This document shows positions 27,401 through 35,452 of a stretch of 64,000 nt of DNA, in pieces. Numbering within the stretch: the stretch's first letter is position 1; each line of letters starts with the position of its first letter. Under the pieces are notes generated by a model. The model had not been told where the DNA came from. It did not search any database and was given only the letters and a program-made list of their open reading frames with translations. The stretch is from JAFDZW01 sp964404255 (GTDB lineage: Bacteria; Bacteroidota; Ignavibacteria; Palsa-1295), in the NCBI GenBank assembly GCA_964404255.1, contig CAYOJJ010000003.1, positions 1-64,000 on the forward strand. Reading direction: 5' to 3'. Made by a program: the position numbers and the translations under genes.

Positions 27401-27633
27401 CGCTGCTTTCCGAAGCATTCATCGATATGGGTACAGCCTGGAATGACCGGGTCTATCTTTTTGAAAAGAAGCCCGATGGAAGCTGGAAAACAAAAGATCT
27501 TCTGGCATCCAGCGGCATCGGGTTCAGAACCTACCTCCTTGGGTTTTATCTCAAGACGGATATTGCCTGGACAACCACGATCGACCATTGGGGCAAACCA
27601 CAGTATATTTTCTCTATCGGAGAAGATTTCTAA
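24499..27633 (+). CDS. Outer-membrane fusion: gluzincin-like peptidase domain + TolB-type propeller + BamA/TamA-like barrel
   Basis: Protein of 1044 aa. The start at 24499 gives a signal peptide ending STSVFGQ. Residues about 25-270 form a peptidase-MA-like domain with an HExxH zinc motif (His137-Glu138-Leu-Val-His141) and a downstream NEGLAEY with Glu170 as likely third ligand. Residues about 290-620 contain at least five TolB/WD40-like blades (SPDGKYLAFLSD, SPDSKRLALAS, SPDGKTLALVGY, GPDSKTIYFTSD). The last about 370 residues look like a beta barrel of the BamA/Omp85 type (TPLRGFAYNEQIG, FIDMGTAWN). The protein probably sits in the outer membrane with peptidase and propeller in the periplasm. 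Order and fusion are sequence observations; function is not established. Confidence 0.8.
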   Translation: MMRYCLLVVGFALLASTSVFGQSTTFGKNKVQYANFEWKYIQSPHFDVYYYDGGEQIAAFTAETAEQSLPSIEHTLRYDLGSRVAIILYNSHNDFQQTNAVGEYLPEGVGGVTELFKNRVILPYEGNYELFRHVIHHELVHAVINDMFTGGNAQSLLMGSGFMIPSWMNEGLAEYESLKGLDLETDMFMRDATLSDAVPSLARLGGYVQYRVGQTMYWYISEKYGPEKVGELLNRIRTMRSAEFAFRSTFGIGVSEFSDRFIEFLKKRYFPDIAKFDNPSSFAEELANHKKLGNYFNAAPEVSPDGKYLAFLSDRSGFYDIYIQDLSRPKEITKVLSGGGATGNYEELHLLTPGLCWSPDSKRLALASKAGQSDRVSIIDIATEEVTLLPVFSLDAIAQLAWSPDGKTLALVGYKSGASDLYMYDFDSQQLTNLTHDVHSDHDPAWGPDSKTIYFTSDREDRLTPGQDTTNGITESTRKHRQKDLYSFDLDKKTITRITATETVDEFKPTYSPQLKALFYISNKNGINNIFGSDADGSNAKPLTNSVARIEQISVSNDGGKLAFCASREGGYNLYLLRNPLDRKLDSLPTTALREQGIADVTHNDSVINKAIDIAKKPPVNASDSVQGYEDVGVDLSNYVYSNRAENYRPVQTIHPPVATITNFKDTNGNYVSHDYKIVFSPDIILGSAGYTGFYGLQGSTQMLFSDELGNHQIYFASNLLLDLKNSDFVLAYFDMENRTNFGLQAFHSARFLFTTPDPGYEQYSYFVSRFTNYGLTGLASYPFDRFNRVDFNATALVLERDVIDNDLSQTLSIPTKRKFAIVPGAAYVHDDVLWSYFYPKAGTRYNLSITAAPQLSTSMLGFITPQFDFRHYFTIVGDLSFATRIAGAASFGPTPQKFFLGGVDGWINRFFSANTYPLSEPQDFAFYSTGTPLRGFAYNEQIGTKYAIANLALRFPFPIFVSGAPLALLSEAFIDMGTAWNDRVYLFEKKPDGSWKTKDLLASSGIGFRTYLLGFYLKTDIAWTTTIDHWGKPQYIFSIGEDF

Positions 27634-27677
27634 CCGGTAGAGCGGTTCTCGAAAATAGTGAAGATATAGTAAGTTTT

Positions 27678-27705
27678 AGGGCTTTTCTGCTAAGAAAGCC
27701 CTTTT
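27678..27705 (+). terminator. Rho-independent terminator after the protease-barrel gene
   Basis: Stem AGGGCTTT (27678-27685), nine-nt loop, AAAGCCCT (27695-27702), then TTTC. It lies about 45 nt after the stop at 27633 and just before the promoter of the next gene. Confidence 0.75.
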
Positions 27706-27711
27706 CTATTG

Positions 27712-27719
27712 TATCTTTG
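27712..27719 (+). promoter_or_regulatory. Candidate -7 promoter box of the T9SS cargo gene
   Basis: TATCTTTG, followed by C, matches TAnnTTTG, the Bacteroidota -7 element. It lies 49 nt before the ATG at 27769, just past the preceding terminator. The -33 element is not clear because the upstream space overlaps the terminator. Confidence 0.5.
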
Positions 27720-27768
27720 CCTATATTTTTGTGTTCTTTTTAGCTATTGTTCACAATCATCTTACTTT

Positions 27769-29712
27769 ATGAAACAACTCATCATACGTTGTGCTTTTCT
27801 GATACTGGCCTTGGCTATGATCGGTTCTTCTTCCCTGGCACAACAAAATAATGCCCGAATCGCGTACGTCAACAGCGATCGGACGCAGATCCTGGCCAAA
27901 TGGCTGGGTGGAAAAGTTGACACGCTTCTGCAATCGACCTCGAAGATAAAGTTTTCCCATTTATCGGTCCTTGGTTCGACCCATGAAGGCAAATCGCTCC
28001 TGATTGCAGGTACTGTTAAACTTACTTTCGCCGGCCGCATAAATCCTGATAGCTTGGATTTCTTCGCTCGTGCCGATAGCCCTTTCTTTGTTCCGGAAAA
28101 TGCAAATCCAAATCCACTTTCCAATCCACTTAAATTAGGACCATTAACTCTACTTAAACATTATACTCCTCCTACCGAGCAGCAACTTCAACCACCGATC
28201 CCATTTCCACTTGGTGTCATTAGCGCAAACGAATTCGAATGGTTTGGTACCTGGACGAAGGCCGGTGAAGGTAATACTCCGCTATGGTTCTTCCATGGTA
28301 AGTTCGATGGCTCCGGGACTGTCGATTCTATCGCTCTGACAGATGCTAATGCGGTTATTAACGGGCATCACATGACAAACCTAACCTGCACTGAAAATAG
28401 CAGTACCATGGTTACGGTTGTTATGGATAACACCCGGGGTGAATTTCCGCGTGCTCAGATCATTCGATGGAATCCCTTTGCTACCGATCAATCGAAATTT
28501 CAGATTACCGATATGAGCAATTCGCTCAAAAACCTCCGCAGTGGTGGTGTACTCTGGGATTTCGATACCGCCTTTGGCTTTGCACTTCGTATCGTACCAA
28601 ACGGCGATCCAAATAATCCGCGGGCAGAACTGGGGTTGATTCCTGGTAAAAGTGGTGATCGCAGTATTCACTTGTATCAGTTTAATATCAATAATCTTGC
28701 TTCCGGCTTCACCGATACCCGCACCATTGCTCAAAATGCTATCCCCGACTCGTTGAGAATGTTTGTCGGGTACACCAATAATCCCGGAAGTGCCGGCTTT
28801 GACGACGGGCGTGAAGTATTTGCACCGACCGTGGCTCCCGGCGCGCTTGGCAATGGTGGCGATATTATGTTCAGCCCGAGTGGTGATTCGGTAGTATTTA
28901 TTACCTGTGCAAAAGATTATACTGCCGATAGTGTTCATTCGATGATCTACATGTACGATATCGCCAATCATAAATCGACGATATTCGTGAATGATCCGCA
29001 TAAGATGGAACGCCAGCCGATCTTTATGGGTCATTGGCCGGCTCCGCCGCCGCCGTATGTTCGCGGCGTTGCCGACCTTGCATTCCCATCCTTCAACCTG
29101 GGCTCGGTCTATACCGATAGCACCGGTCAGGTAACGGAGACCGTTCGTTCGAAGAATGGCAGCAAAGTTATCCTCGTATCTGCAGCTATTCAGGGTACGG
29201 GAGCGGCTGCTTATTCGATCGTAAGCCCGCCGACCTTCCCCGTCGATCTCGCCGGTGGGGCCAGCCGCGATTTCAAGATCAATTTTGCTCCGAAATCTGA
29301 AGGTACTTTCGACGCGCAGTTGGTAATCCATTACCGCGATAGCTTAATGACGGAAGGCCAACCGGATTCTATGCTTACTGCCTCCCTTACCGGAATAGGC
29401 ACCAAGCGTCCGGAAATCGGCAGTGTTCGTGCTGAGGCCGAACGCAGCTTTGCGATGAATATCGTACCTAACCCACTTAAGAATCTTGCCGAAGTTCAGG
29501 TGGAAGCAAAAATGGCAGGCCTGGTAAGTCTTGAAGTTATCGACGAACGCGGCGCAAGCCTTTCGAAAACGGAATCGAAAATGCTCTCAGAAGGTGAGCA
29601 TACCGTCTTTAATTTCAATGCTTCAGAGCTTGGCCTTACTCAGGGCACCTACTATCTCGTCTTACATACTCCACAGGGTGATGTGATGAGAAAGGCTATC
29701 GTAATAAAATAA
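27769..29712 (+). CDS. Secreted T9SS cargo protein with choice-of-anchor D-like domain
   Basis: Exported protein of 647 aa. The ATG at 27769 begins a signal peptide (MKQLIIRCAFLILALAMIG ... SSLAQ). The first 430 residues look like a WD40/TolB-like beta-propeller with GDSVVFITCAKDYT-type strands. Residues about 440-545 form a choice-of-anchor D-like (ASPM/SPD-2/Hydin) domain (FNLGSVYTDSTGQVTETV, FKINFAPKSEGTFDAQL). The C-terminal about 80 residues (IVPNPLKNLAEVQVE, LEVIDERGASL, GTYYLVLHTPQG) are a T9SS type A sorting domain. It likely ends on the cell surface or is released. Ligand is unknown. Confidence 0.85.
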   Translation: MKQLIIRCAFLILALAMIGSSSLAQQNNARIAYVNSDRTQILAKWLGGKVDTLLQSTSKIKFSHLSVLGSTHEGKSLLIAGTVKLTFAGRINPDSLDFFARADSPFFVPENANPNPLSNPLKLGPLTLLKHYTPPTEQQLQPPIPFPLGVISANEFEWFGTWTKAGEGNTPLWFFHGKFDGSGTVDSIALTDANAVINGHHMTNLTCTENSSTMVTVVMDNTRGEFPRAQIIRWNPFATDQSKFQITDMSNSLKNLRSGGVLWDFDTAFGFALRIVPNGDPNNPRAELGLIPGKSGDRSIHLYQFNINNLASGFTDTRTIAQNAIPDSLRMFVGYTNNPGSAGFDDGREVFAPTVAPGALGNGGDIMFSPSGDSVVFITCAKDYTADSVHSMIYMYDIANHKSTIFVNDPHKMERQPIFMGHWPAPPPPYVRGVADLAFPSFNLGSVYTDSTGQVTETVRSKNGSKVILVSAAIQGTGAAAYSIVSPPTFPVDLAGGASRDFKINFAPKSEGTFDAQLVIHYRDSLMTEGQPDSMLTASLTGIGTKRPEIGSVRAEAERSFAMNIVPNPLKNLAEVQVEAKMAGLVSLEVIDERGASLSKTESKMLSEGEHTVFNFNASELGLTQGTYYLVLHTPQGDVMRKAIVIK

Positions 29713-29731
29713 CCTTTTAGTCTTATTTTTC

Positions 29732-29768
29732 AAACGCCCCTTTACAATAAGTAAAGGGGCGTTTTTTT
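29732..29768 (+). terminator. Strong Rho-independent terminator
   Basis: A perfect 14-bp stem (29732-29745 with 29751-29764), loop AATAA, followed by a run of T residues. It lies 20 nt after the stop of the T9SS cargo gene and separates it from uvrB. Confidence 0.92.
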
Positions 29769-29841
29769 ATTTGTTTTTTCAAGAATCAATTCTATTATAA
29801 AAACGTACTATTCAGATTACAAACTTTTTAAGGAAAAAACT

Positions 29842-31887
29842 GTGCCATTTCAGCTCATTTCAGATTACAAACCTTCGGGGGATCAACCGGAGGCAATACG
29901 CCAATTAACCGAGGGCATCCAACGTAACGATCGCGCACAGGTACTGCTTGGCGTTACAGGTTCGGGAAAGACCTTTACTATGTCGAATGTCATTGCCAAT
30001 GTCGGCAAACCAACGCTTGTTATTAGTCATAATAAAACTCTGGCTGCCCAGCTTTATGGCGAATTCAAGCAGTTCTTTCCAAAAAACGCGGTAGAGTTCT
30101 TCATTTCCTATTACGATTATTACCAACCTGAAGCCTATTTACCGACGACCGATACCTATATTGAAAAAGATCTTTCCATTAATGACGAAATCGATCGTCT
30201 GAGATTAAAAGCAACCAGCTCTCTGCTCGATGGCCGCGACGATGTCATTATTATTTCTTCGGTCTCCTGCATTTATGGTATCGGCGCTCCAGATGAGTAT
30301 GCCCGTCAGATGCTGAAAATAAAAATAGGAGATCAGCTCCAGCGTAATGTCTTTATGCGGGCGCTGCATGAGATCCACTATGAGCGCAACGATGTGGAGT
30401 TTAAGCGGGGTGCCTATCGGGTTCGCGGCGATGTCGTCGATGTGATACCCGCCTACGAAGATGAGTTGGGGTTCAGAGTAGAATTTTTCGGTGATATTAT
30501 CGAAGGTATCAGCCTTATTGATCGGCTCACGGGTTCCGTTCGCGAAGAGGTTGATAGAGCCTATATCTATCCAGCACGCTACTTTCTTACCAATGGCCCG
30601 ATGCTCGATGAAGCGATCGGAAAAATAGAGGAAGAGCTTGAACAACGCCTGAAATATTTCCGCATGAACGGAAAATTACTGGAAGCCCAGCGTATCGAAC
30701 AACGGACAAGACTCGATATCGAAATGCTTCGGGAGCTTGGTTATTGCTCCGGCGTGGAAAATTATTCCCGCCACATGGCCGGCAGAAAAGAGGGCGAGCG
30801 TCCATCTGTTCTTCTGGATTATTTCCCCGACGATTTCCTGATGATCGTCGATGAATCGCATCAGACCATTCCTCAGATCAGAGGTATGTATGCCGGCGAC
30901 AGGGCAAGAAAGACGACACTTATTGAGCATGGTTTCCGTCTTCCGAGTGCACTTGATAACCGCCCCTTGAATTTTGATGAATTCGAGAAAATGGTCCATC
31001 AGATCGTTTTTGTTAGCGCAACTCCCGATGAATATGAAGTAGAGCAGTCGCAGGGAGTAGTGGTCGAACAGATCATTCGCCCGACCGGTTTGCTCGATCC
31101 GCGTATCGAAGTTCGGCCTATTAAAAATCAGATTGACGATCTGCTTGATGAAATACGGCTTCGCGTTCAAAAAGGCGAACGCGTACTTATTACGACGTTG
31201 ACGAAGCGCATGTCCGAAGACCTGGCGGATTATTATTCAAAGGTCGGGGTTCGCGTGCGGTACCTACATTCGGAGATTGATGCGCTTGAGCGGGTGGAAA
31301 TATTACGTGATCTTCGTCTCGGCGCCTTCGATGTACTTGTTGGCGTTAACTTGCTTCGCGAAGGACTCGACCTCCCCGAAGTATCGCTTGTTGCCATTCT
31401 CGATGCCGATAAAGAAGGCTTCTTACGCAGTGAAAAAGCACTGATGCAGACGGCTGGCCGTACTGCCCGTAATGCCGAAGGCCTCGTTATTTTTTATGCT
31501 GATAAGATAACGCGTTCGATGAAAGCCGTTATCGATGAGACGGAGCGCCGCAGGAAATTACAGATGGAATATAATGAGAAGCATGGCATTACACCGGCAA
31601 CCATTACGAAATCGCTCGAAGAGATCCTGCAATCGACGGCCGTTGCCGATGTATCGGCCAAGCGCGAGGAAAAGCGCATGGAGAAAGAAATAATGAAGCC
31701 GAAAGAACTTACTCCGGCCTTTGTCTTAAAATCTATGACTCGTGAGGAGTTGCTTGCAATGGTCGAGCAGTTTACGGCTGAGCTCCATCAGGCCGCCCGC
31801 GATCTCGAATACGAACGCGCAGCCTCGCTACGCGACGAGATCAAACGGATAAACGAACAATATCTCAATATTAAATCGGTAGCATAG
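29842..31887 (+). CDS. uvrB: UvrABC excinuclease subunit B
   Basis: Nucleotide-excision-repair helicase-like subunit of 681 aa. Translation starts at GTG (29842), preceded by AGGA seven nt upstream. Walker A is GVTGSGKT (residues 37-44). The beta-hairpin region is SYYDYYQPEAYLPTTDTYIE. Helicase motifs include the DESH box (VDESHQT), SATP, and QTAGRTARN. The C-terminus carries the UVR motif (LEYERAASLRDEI) that contacts UvrC. Length is typical. comF follows after 8 nt. Confidence 0.97.
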   Translation: MPFQLISDYKPSGDQPEAIRQLTEGIQRNDRAQVLLGVTGSGKTFTMSNVIANVGKPTLVISHNKTLAAQLYGEFKQFFPKNAVEFFISYYDYYQPEAYLPTTDTYIEKDLSINDEIDRLRLKATSSLLDGRDDVIIISSVSCIYGIGAPDEYARQMLKIKIGDQLQRNVFMRALHEIHYERNDVEFKRGAYRVRGDVVDVIPAYEDELGFRVEFFGDIIEGISLIDRLTGSVREEVDRAYIYPARYFLTNGPMLDEAIGKIEEELEQRLKYFRMNGKLLEAQRIEQRTRLDIEMLRELGYCSGVENYSRHMAGRKEGERPSVLLDYFPDDFLMIVDESHQTIPQIRGMYAGDRARKTTLIEHGFRLPSALDNRPLNFDEFEKMVHQIVFVSATPDEYEVEQSQGVVVEQIIRPTGLLDPRIEVRPIKNQIDDLLDEIRLRVQKGERVLITTLTKRMSEDLADYYSKVGVRVRYLHSEIDALERVEILRDLRLGAFDVLVGVNLLREGLDLPEVSLVAILDADKEGFLRSEKALMQTAGRTARNAEGLVIFYADKITRSMKAVIDETERRRKLQMEYNEKHGITPATITKSLEEILQSTAVADVSAKREEKRMEKEIMKPKELTPAFVLKSMTREELLAMVEQFTAELHQAARDLEYERAASLRDEIKRINEQYLNIKSVA

Positions 31888-31895
31888 CTGCTGTA

Positions 31896-32597
31896 ATGCT
31901 TCGAATCTTTCTGCCGATCACTTGTCTCGCCTGCAACCGGCCTTTCGATCGGCAGAAGACTGCTTCTACCTTCAGCAATTATCTTTGCCCTTCCTGCACG
32001 AGAATTTTTGAGCATCAGGCAACCTACTCACCCGATTGCTCGGAGAAACGATTCCGTTTCAGAAATTTGAATGCCAGCATTTCTTTGCAGGCCGCGTTCG
32101 AATTCAAGCAGGGGAGTATTATCCAACATCTTATTCATAATGCAAAATATCATTCGATGATGAATCTTGCCGAGACGCTTGGCGTGGCAGCCGCAACTTC
32201 ACTCAGGCCCAACTTGCAGCAAATAGATCATATCATTCCTATTCCGCTTCACCGAACCAGATACAGTGAACGAGGATACAATCAATCGGAAAAAATAGCC
32301 GCCGGTTTTGCCTGTACACTTACCTCTGCTACCGTATTGAACAAAGCACTCCTTCGGGTAAAACCGACTCCTACACAAACGGGGCTTTCTGAAGAGGAAC
32401 GCGAAAAAAATATGAACGGCGCCTTCGAACTGCGCTCGGACTCATACACTAAGATCAAAGACAAAACGGTAGTACTAGTTGACGATGTACTAACAACCGG
32501 GGCGACCCTTGCGAGCGCAGCGCATGAATTAGATAAAGCCGGACCAAAAAAAATAGTTGTAGCCGCTGTTGCATTAGCAACCGACGGAGGAATCTGA
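31896..32597 (+). CDS. ComF family protein (phosphoribosyltransferase-like)
   Basis: Protein of 233 aa with an N-terminal zinc-finger-like pair (CLACNR and CPSC) and a C-terminal type I phosphoribosyltransferase domain (HIIPIPLHRTRYSERGYNQ, then the PRPP loop VVLVDDVLTTGATLAS). In competent species ComF acts in DNA uptake or its ssDNA processing; outside competence its role is unclear. It follows uvrB by 8 nt and shares its strand, so the two may be co-expressed. It abuts the convergent TPM gene. Confidence 0.92.
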   Translation: MLRIFLPITCLACNRPFDRQKTASTFSNYLCPSCTRIFEHQATYSPDCSEKRFRFRNLNASISLQAAFEFKQGSIIQHLIHNAKYHSMMNLAETLGVAAATSLRPNLQQIDHIIPIPLHRTRYSERGYNQSEKIAAGFACTLTSATVLNKALLRVKPTPTQTGLSEEEREKNMNGAFELRSDSYTKIKDKTVVLVDDVLTTGATLASAAHELDKAGPKKIVVAAVALATDGGI

Positions 32598-33422
32598 TCA
32601 CCAATCCCCACCGGCTCCGCCGCCGCCAAACGAACCACCACCGCCCGACCATCCGCCGCCGCCGCTTCCCCCACCGAAACCGCCGAAGAAATCTCCGCCC
32701 CGGCCCCGACCCCGAGGGCCGCGGAATATACTCGACCAGAATAACGCCTGTAAGAATCCGCTAAGAAAACCGGTGGAAGTACCGCCCGAACCTACGACTG
32801 TCCTGCGAAGCCCGGAGCCGACTGCTGCACGAATAATAATGACGATCACAAAAAAGATGATGACAAATATCCATGCTCCGACTCCGAAATCATCGTTCTG
32901 TTTTTGGCGCTTCGGTGTCCCCTTGAATTCTCCTCTTGAGGCCAGTATTAAAGCATCTATTGTTTTGGAAATTCCTCCGAAATAATCGTCCTGCCGTAGA
33001 GATGGCTTGAGAACCTGATCGAATACCTGGCCGGCTAAGGCATCGGTGACCGTCGGCTCGACGCCATAACCTGTGGCAATAAATCCTTTCCTATCGTTTT
33101 TAGCCAGAAGAATAACAATACCATTATTCTTTTTCTTCTCGCCGAGCTTATTCTTATTGCCAATATCGGTAGCAAAATCACTGGGCGGATAGCCATTGAG
33201 GGTATTCATGATTACGACGACGATCTGAGTCGAAGTAGAATCCTCGTTGGCAAGTAGTTTTTGAGTCAGGGCCTGTATTTGATCGGGAGTAAGTGTACCG
33301 GTTTCATCATAGACAGGACCGGAAAGTATAGGTACGGCAGGAGTCTGTGCCGTGGCAGCAGAAACAAATAAACTACATACCGCAGCAAGTAAGAATAGAA
33401 CTATGGCAAGGGGCTTTCTCAT
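32598..33422 (-). CDS. TPM domain protein with C-terminal Gly-rich tail
   Basis: Protein of 274 aa. The ATG at 33422 gives a signal peptide (MRKPLAIVLFLLAAVCSLFVSAATAQ). Residues about 40-155 form a TPM (Psb32/ACID phosphatase-like) domain (VYDETGTLTPDQIQALTQKL, IVLLAKNDRKGFIATGYGVE). One transmembrane helix follows, then a Gly/Ser/Trp-rich tail (GGWSGGGGSFGGGG). TPM proteins are membrane-anchored and linked to photosystem or oxidase assembly and stress, but their function in bacteria is not settled. The gene is convergent with comF and directly abuts it. Confidence 0.87.
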   Translation of the reverse strand: MRKPLAIVLFLLAAVCSLFVSAATAQTPAVPILSGPVYDETGTLTPDQIQALTQKLLANEDSTSTQIVVVIMNTLNGYPPSDFATDIGNKNKLGEKKKNNGIVILLAKNDRKGFIATGYGVEPTVTDALAGQVFDQVLKPSLRQDDYFGGISKTIDALILASRGEFKGTPKRQKQNDDFGVGAWIFVIIFFVIVIIIRAAVGSGLRRTVVGSGGTSTGFLSGFLQALFWSSIFRGPRGRGRGGDFFGGFGGGSGGGGWSGGGGSFGGGGAGGDW

Positions 33423-33489
33423 AAATCTGCCAACAGTTTCGCTCGGCAAAATGTCCCGTTCATTACTTCACAGCCGACCGGAAATGTCG

Positions 33490-33497
33490 TAGTTTTG
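33490..33497 (+). promoter_or_regulatory. Candidate -7 promoter box of the DUF4010 gene
   Basis: TAGTTTTG matches TAnnTTTG, 14 nt before the ATG at 33512. A ribosome-binding-like GGGGAG lies between. The -33 element is weak. The gap also holds the start of the divergent TPM gene. Confidence 0.45.
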
Positions 33498-33511
33498 AAG
33501 CGGGGAGAATA

Positions 33512-34810
33512 ATGATGAAAGACCTCTTTTTTCCGGCCGAGGCCAAAATGATCGTCGATTTTCTGTTGAGCATTGTCTTTGCCTTGCTCATCGGTATCGA
33601 ACTCAATAACCGACTTAAGGAAGACGAACGCTCGAAGGTATTTGGTACCGATCGAACGTTTACCTTTATCGCTGTGCTCGGCTATTTTCTCTATATCATT
33701 TCACCGAACGATAGACTTCCTTATTTGGTCGGCTTTGAGATCGTCGGCGTAATACTCGGCATCTATTATTTTTCAAGAATAAAAGCACAGGGGAAATACG
33801 GAATAACAGCTATTATTCTCGCCTTGCTTATTTATGTGCTTCCGGTATTTATCATTACCCAACCGAGGTGGTTCTCGCTCTTATCGATCGTTATCATCAT
33901 GACGCTCTCGGAGATAAAGCCGCAGTTAAAAACTTTTTCATCCAAGATCTACGGGAATGAATTCCTGACGCTTTCCAAATTTCTTATTATCACTGGCGTT
34001 ATTCTTCCCTTGGTGCCGGACCGGGAGTTCGTCCCTTATATACCGGTCTCTCCGCATAAGCTCTGGCTTGCTGTTGTAGTAATATCGAGTATTTCGTATT
34101 GCAGCTACATTGTCAGGAAATTTATATTTCCTAATGCCGGTCTGGTACTTTCGGGGATTCTTGGGGGGCTCTATAGTAGTACGGCGACGGTGTTTATTCT
34201 TGCTAAAAAAAGCCGTAATTCCGAGACAAATAGATATGAATTTGCCGCCGCCATTCTCGCAGCAAATACGATGATGTTTTTACGGGTATGGCTTATCGTG
34301 CTGTTCTTTTCTCAGGAAATTGCTCTGCGGGTAATCCTGCCGTTTAGTATTCTTGTTGTGCTCGGACTGGTTATTTCTTATTTCTATTATTCAAAGAGCA
34401 ATCGCTCTGCTCTGACACCGCCTACCTCCGATGTAATGGACCGCAACCCACTCGAACTTCGTGTTGCCGTTCTTTTTGCAGGATTGTATGTCTTCTTTTC
34501 ACTGGTGACGACCTATACGATACAAAACTTCGGTAATTCCGGCCTACTACTATTATCATACCTTACCGGCCTAACCGATATTAATCCATTTATTATTCAT
34601 TTATTTCAGACTAAAGATATCGTCATTCCAGCCGGGTTGATCGCCGTTTCCGTCTTGAATGCCATCGCAGGTAATACCATGCTCAATAGTATATACTCAG
34701 CAGCTTTTTCCTCGAAAGAAGTACGAAAGCCCCTGCTTGCAGGATACACTATACTCGGTACTGCAGCTATTATGATCTCGTTAATTGGGGTAATGAACGG
34801 TGGGTATTAG
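33512..34810 (+). CDS. MgtC/DUF4010 family membrane protein
   Basis: Membrane protein of 432 aa with many hydrophobic segments. The N-terminal third (DFLLSIVFALLIGIELNNRL, then DRTFTFIAVLGYFLYII) matches the MgtC/SapB domain. The remainder (LSGILGGLYSSTATVFILAKK, FGNSGLLLLSYLTGLTDINPFI) matches DUF4010. The transported or sensed solute is unknown. It is convergent with cysteine dioxygenase, overlapping by 4 nt. Confidence 0.87.
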   Translation: MMKDLFFPAEAKMIVDFLLSIVFALLIGIELNNRLKEDERSKVFGTDRTFTFIAVLGYFLYIISPNDRLPYLVGFEIVGVILGIYYFSRIKAQGKYGITAIILALLIYVLPVFIITQPRWFSLLSIVIIMTLSEIKPQLKTFSSKIYGNEFLTLSKFLIITGVILPLVPDREFVPYIPVSPHKLWLAVVVISSISYCSYIVRKFIFPNAGLVLSGILGGLYSSTATVFILAKKSRNSETNRYEFAAAILAANTMMFLRVWLIVLFFSQEIALRVILPFSILVVLGLVISYFYYSKSNRSALTPPTSDVMDRNPLELRVAVLFAGLYVFFSLVTTYTIQNFGNSGLLLLSYLTGLTDINPFIIHLFQTKDIVIPAGLIAVSVLNAIAGNTMLNSIYSAAFSSKEVRKPLLAGYTILGTAAIMISLIGVMNGGY

Positions 34811-35403
34811 GCGGGTTCTGTTTCAGGCTGGCGGACTAAGTTCTTAAAAGTAAAACATCGGCGTTCGATAGAACGTATACACGAATCTTCTTTGGGTACG
34901 ACTGCTGCGGCATCGTCGGTAATATGGTAAATATCACCATTGCGGGTATCGAACACGCGTACATCTCTCGTCGGCGGCGCATACAGATGCAAGCCGACAT
35001 ACGGTTCGACCGAAGAGATATTCTGTAACGAATGGATCATATCCGCCGGTAAGCGCATGATTTGGCCGCCTTTGATCGTCGATTGATGATAAAGCTCCAG
35101 TGTGTCGCCGTTTAAACGGTAATCGAAATGCTCTACTTCTCCACCGCAGGAATATACCAGACCGATCGCTTCACCATGATCGTGCGCATCGCACCATCCG
35201 TTCTGCGGCCAGCAACCGATGATCACTTCATATTGGTCGGTAAGCTTGATCATCGTCCGCCCATAAGGAAAGACGGATTCCGCTAACGCGCGAACCTCTG
35301 CCGGATCTGGCAGATTTTCTGCTAAAATCTTTTCAAGGGTTTCGTAAGTATAATCCGGGGCGGAATCGAGGGCGGAAATAAGACGGTCAAGAGTAGCTGC
35401 CAT
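34807..35403 (-). CDS. Cysteine dioxygenase (type I, cupin)
   Basis: Non-heme iron enzyme that oxidises cysteine to cysteine sulfinate, of 198 aa from the ATG at 35403, which removes a spurious hydrophobic N-terminus. Iron ligands are visible as His74 and His76 (CDAHDHGEA) and His124 (PADMIHSLQN). The second cupin motif GGEVEHFDY is also present. Its neighbours are not sulfur genes, so a specific regulatory role is not evident. Confidence 0.88.
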   Translation of the reverse strand: MAATLDRLISALDSAPDYTYETLEKILAENLPDPAEVRALAESVFPYGRTMIKLTDQYEVIIGCWPQNGWCDAHDHGEAIGLVYSCGGEVEHFDYRLNGDTLELYHQSTIKGGQIMRLPADMIHSLQNISSVEPYVGLHLYAPPTRDVRVFDTRNGDIYHITDDAAAVVPKEDSCIRSIERRCFTFKNLVRQPETEPA

Positions 35404-35452
35404 AACAACACAAAAAATTATCGTAGTCAAACAGTACAATCGTGTAAGCGCA

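Noticed and set aside
28381..29331. 316-codon minus-strand frame opposite the T9SS cargo gene
   Set aside because: Antisense to a gene with signal peptide and T9SS domain; no family pattern, Arg/Ile-rich shadow composition.
29732..29768. Possible attachment site or inverted-repeat mobile end
   Set aside because: The perfect stem followed by a T tract straight after a stop codon is a simple terminator; no integrase or direct target repeat is seen.
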